A DNA stretch of 64,000 bases, from NCBI RefSeq assembly GCF_022179185.1, contig NZ_BPQJ01000005.1, positions 186,001 through 250,000 on the forward strand. The letters are read 5' to 3'. This document shows positions 8,441 to 17,091 of this stretch, piece after piece (position 1 is the stretch's first letter; the number at the start of each line of letters is the position of its first letter). This DNA comes from Methylobacterium frigidaeris. Its GTDB lineage: Bacteria; Pseudomonadota; Alphaproteobacteria; Rhizobiales; Beijerinckiaceae. Under the pieces are notes generated by a model. That model was not told where the DNA came from and did not search any database. It saw only the letters and a list, made by a program, of their open reading frames with translations. Both the position numbers and the translations under genes were made by a program.

Positions 8441-9190
8441 ATGACCCGCCTGAGAGGAACCGCCGCCGCGATCGGCCGCTCGCTGCGGATCTATCGCGGC
8501 GCGGACGCTCCCAAAGCCGCCATGGACGCGCTCTACCGCCGCTTCGTGCGGCCGGGCGACCTGGTGTTCGATGTCGGCGCCCATGTCGGCGACCGGGTGG
8601 CGGCCTTCCGCCGCCTCGGCGCCCGGGTCGTGGCGCTGGAGCCGCAGCCCGGGCCGGCCCGGGCCCTGCGCCTGCTCCACGGCCGCGATCCCGGCGTGAC
8701 CCTGGTCGCGGCGGCTTTGAGCGACGCGCCCGGCGAGGTCGTGCTTCATCTCAACTCGGCCAATCCCACCGTGTCCTCGGCCTCCGCCGACTTCGTCGCG
8801 GGGGCGGCGAGCGCACCGGGCTGGGAGGGGCAGGTCTGGGACCGGCGGATCACCGTCCCCGCTACCACTCTCGACCGGCTGGTGGCGGAGCACGGGCGCC
8901 CGGCCTTCGTGAAGATCGACGTCGAGGGGTTCGAGGATCGGGTGCTGGCGGGCCTCTCGGTTCCGCTCCCCGCCCTGTCCTTCGAGTTCACCACCATCGC
9001 GCGGGACGTCGCCCTGCGCTGCCTCGACCGGCTGGCGGAGCTGGGGCCTTACGGGTTCGACGTCGCGCTCGGCGAGAGCCAGGCCTTGAGCCTCGGGCAC
9101 CTCGTTGGCCGCGACGAGATGGCGGCGCATCTCGTGGCGCTGCCGCAGGCAGCCAATTCCGGGGATGTCTACGCGGTGCTCCAGGCCTGA
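8441..9190 (+). CDS. FkbM-family SAM-dependent methyltransferase
   Basis: 249 residues. The N-terminal half shows the Rossmann SAM-binding motif FDVGAHVGDRV, then VVALEPQPGPARAL (post-I acidic residue), and the FkbM signature FVKIDVEGFEDRVLAGL. The family O-methylates sugars or polyketide-like hydroxyls; the actual acceptor is unknown. The ATG at 8441 follows the dehydratase stop by 32 bp, so it may be co-transcribed, though a role in the same pathway is not evident. Confidence 0.85.
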   Translation: MTRLRGTAAAIGRSLRIYRGADAPKAAMDALYRRFVRPGDLVFDVGAHVGDRVAAFRRLGARVVALEPQPGPARALRLLHGRDPGVTLVAAALSDAPGEVVLHLNSANPTVSSASADFVAGAASAPGWEGQVWDRRITVPATTLDRLVAEHGRPAFVKIDVEGFEDRVLAGLSVPLPALSFEFTTIARDVALRCLDRLAELGPYGFDVALGESQALSLGHLVGRDEMAAHLVALPQAANSGDVYAVLQA

Positions 9191-9268
9191 GCCGCCGCGG
9201 CGCCCTGGCCGTCGGGCAAGCCTTTACGCCCTCGCGCGACGCTGGGAGAGCGGTGCAGGGAGGAGGGC

Positions 9269-9487
9269 ATGAGCGGGCGGACCGGGATCTATCCGGCGGC
9301 GATGCTGGGCACGCTGTGTCTCGGCGGCGTGGCCTCGGCCGGTTCGCCCGGTCCTCGGGACCGGACGCAGCAGGATCTGGATGCGATGACGCGGCACGAC
9401 CTGTGCGCACGGGACGATGCGGGCCTGAAGCGGCTCAACCGCGATCTGTCGAAACCGTCCGCCGCGGGGGTGAGCGCGAAACGATAG
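9269..9487 (+). CDS. Small putative secreted protein
   Basis: 72 residues. The start at 9269 is preceded by GGGAGGAGGGC, an unusually strong ribosome-binding site, which is the main support. The first 25 residues look like a signal peptide (IYPAAMLGTLCLGGVASAG); the rest is charged with a single Cys (HDLCARDD). No family is recognised. A hairpin follows immediately (9499-9522). Confidence 0.55.
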   Translation: MSGRTGIYPAAMLGTLCLGGVASAGSPGPRDRTQQDLDAMTRHDLCARDDAGLKRLNRDLSKPSAAGVSAKR

Positions 9488-9498
9488 GAGGCCGATGC

Positions 9499-9522
9499 GG
9501 ATGCCGGCCCCTCGGCCGGCAT
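9499..9522. terminator. Hairpin between convergent small genes
   Basis: Arms 9499-9508 and 9513-9522 pair perfectly (GATGCCGGCC / GGCCGGCATC) around CCTC. It lies 12 bp after one stop and 24 bp before the other, so it can serve both genes. Confidence 0.6.
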
Positions 9523-9545
9523 CGATCTCGTAGGCTTGAAGCCGC

Positions 9546-9779
9546 TCAGTCGGCCGAGCGCACGATCTTGGTGATGGCGAGCGGCGGCCGGCCGGACTTC
9601 TCCGCGATGTCGCGGTCCTGCTCCTCGATCACCTGGCGGACGGCGGTGTCGACGTCGTGCTCGAGCGTGGCGGTGCGGGGCACCCGGCGGTTGGAGCGGC
9701 GCGAGCCGTCCTCGTAGTAGACGTCGAACAGGACGAAGCCCGTATCCTGCACCTTCGGCTTCTGCTTCGAACGCAGCAT
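9546..9779 (-). CDS. Conserved-looking small hypothetical protein
   Basis: 77 residues: a basic start (LRSKQKPKVQD), a strand pair FVLFDVYYEDGSRRSNRRVP, then a charged helix VRQVIEEQDRDIAEKSG. Start at 9779 is preceded on the minus strand by an AGAAGAG-like site; the longer frame upstream has no such support. No signal peptide or membrane segment. Function is not recognised. Confidence 0.65.
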   Translation of the reverse strand: MLRSKQKPKVQDTGFVLFDVYYEDGSRRSNRRVPRTATLEHDVDTAVRQVIEEQDRDIAEKSGRPPLAITKIVRSAD

Positions 9780-10046
9780 GGTCGTTGACTCTTCTTGGCG
9801 GCGGAGCACACGGCATGACAGCGCGGCCGGGAGAGCCACGCTGCGTGCGGCCCGCGCCGCGAGGGGGAGGATCGATCAGACGATGGCGGTCCTTCGGGCG
9901 CCTGGTCGGGGGCCTGCCTCGGAGGGGCGGGCGCGCGACGCGAGCGAGGATATGGGGCCGAAAGCCGCCGAACGCCAGCGCGAAGCGCCAGCGTCGATGC
10001 CGCAGTGCAGGAAGGGCGTGCCGGACGGTGTGGAGCGGTCCGGCGA

Positions 10047-10286
10047 TCAGCCGGTATACATCACCGCCGCCACCGGGGCGGCCTTGGTCCGGCCCGTATG
10101 GGTCACGGCCCAGATCGACCAGGCGGCGAGCGCCGAGCAGGAGAGCAGCACCAGCCCGCGGACATAGCGCCCGCGGTGGAGATCACGCACGGCATAGACC
10201 GGCATCAGCGCCGCCTTGGCGATGTTGCGCAGGGCCAGAACCATCAGGATTGCCAGGAAGGCCGTCACTGTTCCGAGCATGTCCAT
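10047..10286 (-). CDS. Small membrane protein
   Basis: 79 residues with two likely membrane helices: residues about 3-24 (MLGTVTAFLAILMVLAL) and about 44-62 (GLVLLSCSALAAWSIWAVTH), separated by a basic loop (DLHRGRYVRG). The start is preceded by GAGGGGG on the minus strand. No family is recognised; probably an inner-membrane protein. Confidence 0.6.
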   Translation of the reverse strand: MDMLGTVTAFLAILMVLALRNIAKAALMPVYAVRDLHRGRYVRGLVLLSCSALAAWSIWAVTHTGRTKAAPVAAVMYTG

Positions 10287-10813
10287 CCCCCTCTAGGCTG
10301 ATGCGCCATGGTTAAGCTTATCCCCGCAACACGGCGAAACGAAGTCGCCTGCCCGAAATATCGCTGCGGCGTGTCAACCCAGCCCCCGCGACTCTGCGCG
10401 CCGAATGGTTAACGATGGGTAGCGTGACCGTGGGGGGCCCGTCGCCGCTCACCGCATCCGCGCGAAATGCGGCCTTGCACAGGCGCGGCCCACGCTCCCG
10501 CCCCGGTCCGCGATCGCGACGGTCAGCGCTCGGCGCCCGGTTCGCGCATGGCAATGATCGAATGCCCCCTGAGGGATGTGGAGGCCGGGCCGCCGAAGCG
10601 ACCTGAGGACGAACCTCAACGGTCGGACACGCCGCGCCGCGTCAGAACGCCGATCCGCCGCGCTCGCGGGGATCCTCGCGCTCGTTGCCCCGTCAGAGGA
10701 CGGGGCGGGCATGGATGGATTCCATGGCTCGCCCTCCTGCCGGGTCCGGTCCCGGTCCATGGTGCGAGACTGCCGCGGCGGAAGGGGCGCGGCAATCCGC
10801 TGGATGTACGTCG
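10287..10813. other. 527-bp gap, one hairpin, no supported gene
   Basis: Open frames cross this stretch but none has a ribosome-binding site or recognisable sequence. A perfect hairpin with 8-bp arms (10687-10694 and 10699-10706, loop AGAG) lies about 107 bp beyond the 3' end of the minus-strand operon ending at 10814 and may help end its transcript. Confidence 0.5.
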
Positions 10814-11755
10814 TCAGTAGCCCCGCGCCGCATCCACCGTGTCCGGCGGCACTCGTCCCTCGCGCACGGCCTCCGCGGCGGCGAGCAGGGTGCGGGCGAC
10901 GGCCTGCGGGCTCGCCTCGCAGGCCTCGTGCGGGGTGATCCGGATCGCCGGGCGGTCCCAGAACGGGTGCGAGGGTGGCAGCGGCTCGGTGGCGAACACG
11001 TCGAGGGCAGCGCCGGCGAGGTGGCCCGATTCGAGGCAGGCGAGGAGGTCGGCCTCGACCAGGTGCTCGCCGCGGCCGACCTGGATCAGGTATCCGCCCG
11101 GGCGCAGGCGGGAGAGAAGGCGGGCGTCGAGAATGCCGCGCGTCTCCGGCGTCAGCGGCAGCAGGTTCACCAGAACCTCGCTCTCGCCGAGCATCGCCGC
11201 GAGCCCGTCCGGGCCGTGATGGTGGGTGACGCCGGGATCCGGGTTTTGCGCCGTGCGGCTCCACGCCCTGACCGGGAAGCCGAGGGCAGCGAGGTCGGCC
11301 GCGACCCGCCGGCCGATCTTCCCGTAGCCGAGGAGACCGACCGGCACCGCGCTCGCGTCCCGCGGGTAGAGGCGGCGCCAGACCCGGTCGCGCTGGTTCT
11401 CCGCGTAAGCCTGGAAGCGCCGCTGGTGGCCGATGACGTGCCAGAGCACGAAACCCGACATCGCCCGCGCCTGGTCGGGATCGACCACCCGCACCACCGG
11501 CAGGTCGGGCGGGCGGCCGGGGCAGGCCAGCAGGTTGTCGACGCCCGCCGCGATCGAGCAGAGGGCCGCGAGGTTGGGGTAGCGCTGCAGCGCGTCGGCG
11601 GGCGGGCGCCAGCCGAGGGCGAGGCGCACTCGCTCCGGATCCTCGGCCGGATGGTCGAGGATCTCGACCCGGTCGGCGATCGCGGCCAGAGCCGCGCCGA
11701 ACAGCCCGCGCAGGTCGGTGGTGGTGCTGAGCAGCACGCAGGGCAGACGATCCAT
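10814..11755 (-). CDS. D-2-hydroxyacid dehydrogenase, GhrA-like
   Basis: 313 residues. NAD(P)H-dependent reduction of glyoxylate, hydroxypyruvate or related 2-keto acids. The nucleotide fold shows GYGKIG at 143-148, and the catalytic triad is R228 (VGRGEHL), E257 (DVFATEPLP) and H276 (ITPHEACE). The HPFW motif and the short TPHEA ending are typical of the GhrA branch. It is the last gene of the minus-strand run from the binding protein through the permeases and ATPase, only 6 bp after the ATPase stop, so it probably acts on a product of the imported compound. Confidence 0.85.
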   Translation of the reverse strand: MDRLPCVLLSTTTDLRGLFGAALAAIADRVEILDHPAEDPERVRLALGWRPPADALQRYPNLAALCSIAAGVDNLLACPGRPPDLPVVRVVDPDQARAMSGFVLWHVIGHQRRFQAYAENQRDRVWRRLYPRDASAVPVGLLGYGKIGRRVAADLAALGFPVRAWSRTAQNPDPGVTHHHGPDGLAAMLGESEVLVNLLPLTPETRGILDARLLSRLRPGGYLIQVGRGEHLVEADLLACLESGHLAGAALDVFATEPLPPSHPFWDRPAIRITPHEACEASPQAVARTLLAAAEAVREGRVPPDTVDAARGY

Positions 11756-11761
11756 GGAGCG

Positions 11762-13381
11762 TCAGGCCGCCTGCCGCACCCGGCCCGGCACCGCGTCGAG
11801 GAGCGCGCGGGTATAGGGATGCTCGGGGTTGGCAAAGAGCGCGCTCGCGGTCTTGAGCTCGACGATCTCGCCCTGGCGCATCACCGCGATCCGGTCGCAG
11901 ATCTGGGCCGCCACCCGCAGGTCGTGGGTGATGAACAGCATCGAGAGGCCGAGCCGCGCCTTCAGGTCTTCGAGCAGGGCCAGCACCTGGGCCTGGACCG
12001 AGACGTCGAGGGCCGAGACCGCCTCGTCGGCGACCAGCACCTCGGGTTCGAGCGCCAACGCCCGGGCGATGCCGATGCGCTGGCGCTGGCCGCCGGAGAA
12101 TTCGTGCGGGAAGCGCTCCAGCGCCTTCTCGTCGAGGCCGACGAGGCCGAGGAGGCGGCGCGCCCGCTCCATCGCCTCGGAGAGCGGCACCCCATGCGCC
12201 ACCGGCCCGTCGGCGATGATGCGCCCGACGCTGCGGCGTGGGTTGAGCGAGGCGAAGGGGTCCTGGAACACCATCTGGATCCGGCTTCGGGCTTGGCGCA
12301 GGGCCTCGCCCTTGAGCCCCGTCAGGTCGGTGTCGCCGAGGCGCACGCGGCCGGAATCGGGCTCGATCAGCCGCATGACGAGGCGCGCGACCGAGGATTT
12401 CCCCGAGCCCGATTCGCCGACGAGGCCGAGCGTCTCGCCGCGATGGAGCGCGAAGGCCACGTCCCGCGCCGCCGCGGTGCGGCGCTTGGCCCGCCACAGC
12501 CCGCCGCCGGTGACGTAGGTCTTCTGCAAGCCCACCACCTCGACCGCCTTCGGGCCCGACAGGGGAGGGCGGGTCGGCGGGTCCATGGTCGGCACGGCGG
12601 AGAGCAGCGTGCGGGTATAGGGCGCCTGCGGCCGGCCGAGCACGGCGCTCGCCGGTCCTTCCTCCACCACCTTTCCGTGGCGGAGCACCAGCACCCGGTC
12701 GGCGATCTCCGCGACCACCCCGAAATCGTGGGTGATGAACAGCACCGCCATGTTGCGGCGGCGCTGGAGGTCGCGGATCAGCTTGAGGATCTGCGCCTGC
12801 GTCGTGACGTCGAGCGCCGTCGTCGGCTCGTCGGCCACCAGCACCGCGGGCTCCAGCGCCAGCGCCATCGCGATCATCGCCCGCTGGCGCTGCCCGCCGG
12901 AGAGCTGGTGCGGGTAGGAGCGGACGATCTGCTCCGGGTTCGGCAGCCCGACCTCGCCGGCGAGCGCCACCGCGCGGGCACGGCGCTCCTTCGGGGTCAG
13001 CTGGCCGTGCGCCTCGAACACCTCGGCCATCTGGTCGCCGATCCGCATCAGCGGGTTGAGCGCCGTCATCGGCTCCTGGAAGACCATCGCGATCCGCCGG
13101 CCGCGGGTGTCGCGCCAGGCCGCGTCGTCCTGCGCGAGCAGGTCGGTCTCGCCGAGGCGGATTGTGCCCGAGACCGGGCGCACCGCCTTCGGCAGCAGGC
13201 CCATCAGCGCGTGGGCGCACATCGACTTGCCGGAGCCCGATTCGCCGACGAGGCACAGGATCTCGCCCGCCACGAGATCGAAGGACACGCCGTCGACGGC
13301 GTTCGCCCGGTCGCCGCCCTCCGGGAGGGCGAGGCTCAAGTTCCGGACCGCGACGGCGACCCGCTGGGTGTCGGCATCCAT
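11762..13381 (-). CDS. Dipeptide-type ABC transporter, fused double ATPase
   Basis: 539 residues holding two complete oligopeptide-type ATPase domains, i.e. DppD and DppF in one chain (as in GsiA or YejF). First domain: Walker A GESGSGKS at 46-53, LSGGQRQRAMIAMAL, VADEPTTALDVTTQAQ. Second: a second GESGSGKSSVARL, then FSGGQRQRIGIARAL and VADEAVSALDVSVQAQ. Note VADEA in place of VADEP in the second Walker B, seen in some relatives. The ATG at 13381 sits 2 bp after the permease stop; the open frame above it is not homologous. Confidence 0.9.
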   Translation of the reverse strand: MDADTQRVAVAVRNLSLALPEGGDRANAVDGVSFDLVAGEILCLVGESGSGKSMCAHALMGLLPKAVRPVSGTIRLGETDLLAQDDAAWRDTRGRRIAMVFQEPMTALNPLMRIGDQMAEVFEAHGQLTPKERRARAVALAGEVGLPNPEQIVRSYPHQLSGGQRQRAMIAMALALEPAVLVADEPTTALDVTTQAQILKLIRDLQRRRNMAVLFITHDFGVVAEIADRVLVLRHGKVVEEGPASAVLGRPQAPYTRTLLSAVPTMDPPTRPPLSGPKAVEVVGLQKTYVTGGGLWRAKRRTAAARDVAFALHRGETLGLVGESGSGKSSVARLVMRLIEPDSGRVRLGDTDLTGLKGEALRQARSRIQMVFQDPFASLNPRRSVGRIIADGPVAHGVPLSEAMERARRLLGLVGLDEKALERFPHEFSGGQRQRIGIARALALEPEVLVADEAVSALDVSVQAQVLALLEDLKARLGLSMLFITHDLRVAAQICDRIAVMRQGEIVELKTASALFANPEHPYTRALLDAVPGRVRQAA

Positions 13382-13383
13382 CG

Positions 13384-14262
13384 TCAGCGCTCCCGGGACA
13401 GGCGCGGGTTGAGGGCGTCGTTCAGCCCCTCGCCGATCAGGTTGAGGGCGAGCACGGTGAGCAGGATCACGAGCCCCGGGAAGGCGGTGATCCACCAGGC
13501 CTGCCGGATCACCGTGCGGCCGGCCCCGACCATGAAGCCCCAGGACATCCGGTTGGGGTCGCCGAGACCGAGGAACGAGAGCGAGGATTCGAGCAGGATC
13601 GCAGTCGCCACCATCAGCGAGGCCAGGACCACGATCGGCGACAGGGTGTTGGGCAGAACCTCCCGGCGCAGGATGGTGAAGGTGGTCTGCCCGGTCACGA
13701 TCGCCGCCTGGACGTATTCGCGCGAGCGCAGGGACAGCACCTCGCCCCGCACCAGCCGGGTCACCGGCGGCCAGCTCACCAGCGCGATGGCGAGGATCAT
13801 CGAGGAGAGCGAGGGCTGGAGGATCGCCACCAGCACGATGGCGAGCGCGAAGCTCGGCACGGTCTGAAAAAGCTCGGTGAAGCGCATCAGGGCGTCGTCG
13901 ACCCGGCCGCCGAGATAGCCGGCGAGCGCGCCGAGCGGCACGCCGATCAGGAGGGCGGCGAGGGTCGAGACGAGGCCGACGATCAGCGAGACCCCGGCCC
14001 CGTGCATCAGCCCGGCGGCGATGTCGCGCCCGAGGGCGTCGGTGCCGAGCGGCACCCGCTCCAGGGTGAAGGGCGGCACGAAGGGCCGCTGCACCATGCG
14101 CCAGGGCGAGGTCGGGTAGAGGACCGGCGCGAGGAGCGCCGCGGCGACGACCAGAGCCAGGATCACGAGCCCGATCACCGCGCCCGGATGGCGCAGGAAG
14201 GCGGCGAGCGGGCCGCGGCGGCGCGGGCGGGCCGGGGCGGCCAGGGGGAGGGCGTTGCTCAT
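13384..14262 (-). CDS. Dipeptide-type ABC permease (DppC-like)
   Basis: 292 residues with an N-terminal basic stretch, a first helix AVIGLVILALVVAAALLAPVL, the OppC_N motif, then LGTDALGRDIAAGLMHGAGVSLIVG and the EAA-loop EYVQAAIVTGQTTFTILRREVLPNTLSPIVV. These are hallmarks of DppC/OppC permeases. Its ATG overlaps the stop of the upstream permease by one base (TGATG), showing translational coupling. Confidence 0.9.
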   Translation of the reverse strand: MSNALPLAAPARPRRRGPLAAFLRHPGAVIGLVILALVVAAALLAPVLYPTSPWRMVQRPFVPPFTLERVPLGTDALGRDIAAGLMHGAGVSLIVGLVSTLAALLIGVPLGALAGYLGGRVDDALMRFTELFQTVPSFALAIVLVAILQPSLSSMILAIALVSWPPVTRLVRGEVLSLRSREYVQAAIVTGQTTFTILRREVLPNTLSPIVVLASLMVATAILLESSLSFLGLGDPNRMSWGFMVGAGRTVIRQAWWITAFPGLVILLTVLALNLIGEGLNDALNPRLSRER

Positions 14263-15230
14263 CACGCCACCTCGATGCGGGGATCGACCGCGCGGTAGAC
14301 CACGTCGGTGACGAGGTTGAACACCAGCACCATCGCGGAGGAGACCACGAAGACGCCGAGCAGGAGGTTGTAGTCGCGCTGGAGCAGCGCCTCGTACATG
14401 AGGCGCCCGATCCCCGGCCAGGCGAAGACCGTCTCGGTGAGCACCGCGCCCCCGACGAGGGTGCCGGCCTGGAGGCCCGCCAGCGTCACCACCGGCAGCA
14501 GCGCGTTGCGCAGGATGTGCCGGCGCTGGATCACCCCCTCGGTCAGGCCCTTGGCCCGGGCGGTCTTGACGAAGTCGAGGCGCGAGACCTCGAGCATCGA
14601 CGAGCGGGTCATCCGCACGTAGACCGCCATGAAGAACAGCCCGAGGGTGAGGGCCGGCAGCACGAGGTGATGGGCGATGTCGAGGGCGCGGGCGAGGCCG
14701 GTATAGCCGGCGCCCACGGTCTCGAAGCCGAAGCTCGGCAGCCATTCGAGCCTGACCGAGAACAGGATGATCGCCATCAGCGACACCCAGAACAGCGGCG
14801 TGGCGTAGAACAGCAGGGCGAGCCCGGTGATCGTGGTATCGGCGAGCGTCCCGGCCCGCCGCGCGGCGAGCGACCCGAGCAGCACGCCGAGCGAGAGCGA
14901 GACGACGAAGGCGCTGCCGGTGAGGAGCAGGGTCGCCGGCAGCCGCTCGCCGATCAGCGTCGCCACCGGCATCTGCTGGCGCACCGAGTAGCCGAGATCG
15001 AGCCCGGCGATGCTGCGCAAGTACGCGCCGAGCTGGCTCGGCAGCGGCTGGTCGAGGGCGAACTTCTCCCGCAGCTGCGCGATGAAGGCCTCGTCGCCGG
15101 CCCCCGCCTCGCCGGCCATCACCAGGGCCGGGTCGCCGGGAGCGAGGCGGATCAGGAAGAAGTTCAGGACCACGATGGCGAGGAGCACCACGATGCCCTT
15201 CGCGATCCGCCGCGCGACGAAGCCCAGCAT
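14262..15230 (-). CDS. Dipeptide-type ABC permease (DppB-like)
   Basis: 322 residues. The N-terminal helix carries the DppB signature (ARRIAKGIVVLLAIVVLNFFLIRLAPGDPA), followed by the long periplasmic loop and LDLGYSVRQQMPVATLIGERLPATLLLTG. The EAA-loop (LDFVKTARAKGLTEGVIQRRHILRNALLPVVT) precedes the last two helices. It forms the heterodimeric channel with the next gene, which it overlaps by one base. Confidence 0.92.
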   Translation of the reverse strand: MLGFVARRIAKGIVVLLAIVVLNFFLIRLAPGDPALVMAGEAGAGDEAFIAQLREKFALDQPLPSQLGAYLRSIAGLDLGYSVRQQMPVATLIGERLPATLLLTGSAFVVSLSLGVLLGSLAARRAGTLADTTITGLALLFYATPLFWVSLMAIILFSVRLEWLPSFGFETVGAGYTGLARALDIAHHLVLPALTLGLFFMAVYVRMTRSSMLEVSRLDFVKTARAKGLTEGVIQRRHILRNALLPVVTLAGLQAGTLVGGAVLTETVFAWPGIGRLMYEALLQRDYNLLLGVFVVSSAMVLVFNLVTDVVYRAVDPRIEVA

Positions 15231-15240
15231 GCTTTATCCC

Positions 15241-15306
15241 TCAGCGCTCGAACCAAGAGCCTTCAGCGATCAATCCAAGAGCCTTCAGCGGTCGATCCAA
15301 GCATCG
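15241..15306. repeat. Three tandem 22-bp units spanning a gene's stop codon
   Basis: Units at 15241-15262, 15263-15284 and 15285-15306 begin TCAGCG(C/A/G)TC(G/A)A and the first two end CAAGAGCCT. The third unit is the 3' end of the binding-protein gene (codons WIDR and stop). The last 22 bases of the gene therefore seem to have been copied twice downstream, each copy keeping the TGA in register. Confidence 0.75.
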
Positions 15307-16838
15307 CGGAAGCCGTCATTGACCCCGATGCCGGTGGTGACGAGGTCGTGGACCTTGCAGCGGGTGATGGTCGGGAATTGCAATTCCAGGAGCCAGGCCA
15401 CCGGCGCGTCCTCGACCAGGGTCTTCTGCACCGCCTCGTAGATCGGCCGGCGCTTGTCGTCGCCGACCGCGACCGCGCCTGCCGCGAAGGCCTCGTCGAC
15501 GCTCGGGTTGGAATAGCCCTCGACGTTGTTGAACGGCGAGCCCTTGGCGATCTGCGACGAGACGTAGTTGCGCCCGACCCCCAGCGCCGGATCGCCGTAC
15601 TGGTAGAGATACGTGAAGGCGATGTCGTAGTCCCACTCGGAGGTCTTCTGGTTCCAGCCGGCGACGTCGGTGGCGACCAGCTCGACCTTGATGCCGGCAT
15701 CCTCGAGGTTCTGCTTCACGGCCTCGGCCCAGCGCTGCCAGGTCTCGCCGTAGGGCAGCGGCAGCAGGCGCACGGTCTCGCCCTTGTAGCCGGCCTCCTT
15801 CAGCAGGGCCTTGGCCTTGGCGGTATCGAAGGAGTACTTCGCGGCTTTCGGGTCGTAGTAGCGCACGGTGGAGGAGAAGGCGCCGGTCGCCGGTTTGCCC
15901 AGCCCGTTCCACACCACGTCGCGGGCGAAATCCCGGTCGAGGGCGTAGGACACCGCCTGACGGAACGCCTTGTTGGCGGTCGGGCCCTTGCGGTTGTTGA
16001 GCCAGAGCCAGGAATGCGGGCTGAAGAACTCCCACCCATTGGTCGTCGAGCAGGCGCCCTTGATCTTCGACAGGCGCGGCACGTCGAAGTTCTCGACCGA
16101 GCCGCCGGGCAGGATGTCGACCTTGCCGGTCTCGAACGCCACCGCCCGGGCCGCGGCGTCGGGGATCACGTGCCAGTAGATCTCGTCGAGATAGGGCTTG
16201 CCGGCGACGTGATAGTTCGGGTTCTTCACCAGCCGGATGTAGGAGCCCTTCTTCCACTCCTTGAACATGTAGGGGCCGGTGCCGATCGGCGTGTTGTTGG
16301 CCGGGTTGGTCTTGTAGTCGGTGCCGGCATAGATGTGCTTCGGCACCATCGGCAGCGAGCCGACCTCGAAGATGCCGAGGAACGGCCCGAACGGTTCGGA
16401 GAGTGTGAACACCACCGTGTACGGATCGGGCGCGGTCACGCTCGCCACCCGGGCGAGGTTGCCGCGGGCCCGGGCATGGGTCTGGCGCAGGAGTTCGACC
16501 GAGAAGATCACGTCGTCGGCGGTGAACGGCTTGCCGTCGTGCCAGGTGGCGTTCTTGACCAGCTTGAAGGTGTAGGTCTTGCCGTCGTCGCCCATGCTCC
16601 AGCTCTCGGCGAGGCCGGGCAGGGGCTTGAGGGCTAAGTCGTAGCGCAGCAGGCCCTCGTAGATGTTGCCGGCCACCATCTGGGTCGGGCCGTTCTGCAC
16701 CATCGCCAGCATCAGGCCGGGCGGCTCGGGCTGGATCACCGCGTTGGCGGTGCCGCCGGGCTTCGGCGTGCCCTGCGCGAGGGCCGTGCCGGCGAGCGCC
16801 AGGGAGAGCACGGTGCCGGCCATGAGCGTCTTGAGCAT
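15285..16838 (-). CDS. Dipeptide-type ABC substrate-binding protein (SBP_bac_5)
   Basis: 517 residues with a signal peptide (LKTLMAGTVLSLALAGTALAQ, cleavage after ALA). SBP family 5 features follow: NIYEGLLRYD, LAESWSMGDDGKTYTFKLVKNATWHDGKPFTADDV, NTPIGTGPYMFKEW and AFRQAVSYALDRD. The start at 16838 is set by GAGGGGA about 11 bases upstream; a nearby upstream ATG lies inside that site itself. It is the first gene of the transporter unit. The family binds peptides, opines, nickel and other solutes; the aldolase and deacetylase neighbours argue for an amide- or polyol-containing compound. Confidence 0.88.
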   Translation of the reverse strand: MLKTLMAGTVLSLALAGTALAQGTPKPGGTANAVIQPEPPGLMLAMVQNGPTQMVAGNIYEGLLRYDLALKPLPGLAESWSMGDDGKTYTFKLVKNATWHDGKPFTADDVIFSVELLRQTHARARGNLARVASVTAPDPYTVVFTLSEPFGPFLGIFEVGSLPMVPKHIYAGTDYKTNPANNTPIGTGPYMFKEWKKGSYIRLVKNPNYHVAGKPYLDEIYWHVIPDAAARAVAFETGKVDILPGGSVENFDVPRLSKIKGACSTTNGWEFFSPHSWLWLNNRKGPTANKAFRQAVSYALDRDFARDVVWNGLGKPATGAFSSTVRYYDPKAAKYSFDTAKAKALLKEAGYKGETVRLLPLPYGETWQRWAEAVKQNLEDAGIKVELVATDVAGWNQKTSEWDYDIAFTYLYQYGDPALGVGRNYVSSQIAKGSPFNNVEGYSNPSVDEAFAAGAVAVGDDKRRPIYEAVQKTLVEDAPVAWLLELQFPTITRCKVHDLVTTGIGVNDGFRDAWIDR

Positions 16839-17091
16839 TGGTCGAGTTCCCCTCATATCCCTGTCGCGGCGTCGCAAATACAAGCACCATCCCCTCTTCC
16901 GTGTGGGAGAGAGGTTAGGGGTGAGGGTGCCGCGGTTCTGAGCCTGGTGCGAACCGTTCCGATATCAGCACGACGCCCAGTAATTGACACTGCGGCGTGT
17001 CACCCTCGCACGATCTTCGATCGCCCCTACCCTCTCCCACACGGGCGAGGGGATCCCGCGCTCAACTTTGCAGCGGGTGACTTTTATTGTC
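16839..17091. repeat. Intergenic palindromic element (copy 2 region)
   Basis: Outer arms 16891-16919 and 17026-17052 are imperfect inverted repeats built on CCGTGTGGGAGAG. The segment 16981-17037 is, on the minus strand, a second copy of the 2429-2490 element (GATCGAAGATC, GGGTGACACGC). It lies between the aldolase and the transporter genes, so any effect would be on read-through or mRNA stability. Confidence 0.55.

Noticed and set aside
10685..13867. Plus-strand open frame of about 1,060 codons opposite the transporter genes
   Set aside because: Antisense to well-supported ABC transporter and dehydrogenase genes; translation is a mirror of their codon bias.
15241..15306. CRISPR-like repeat array
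   Set aside because: Units are directly tandem with no spacers.
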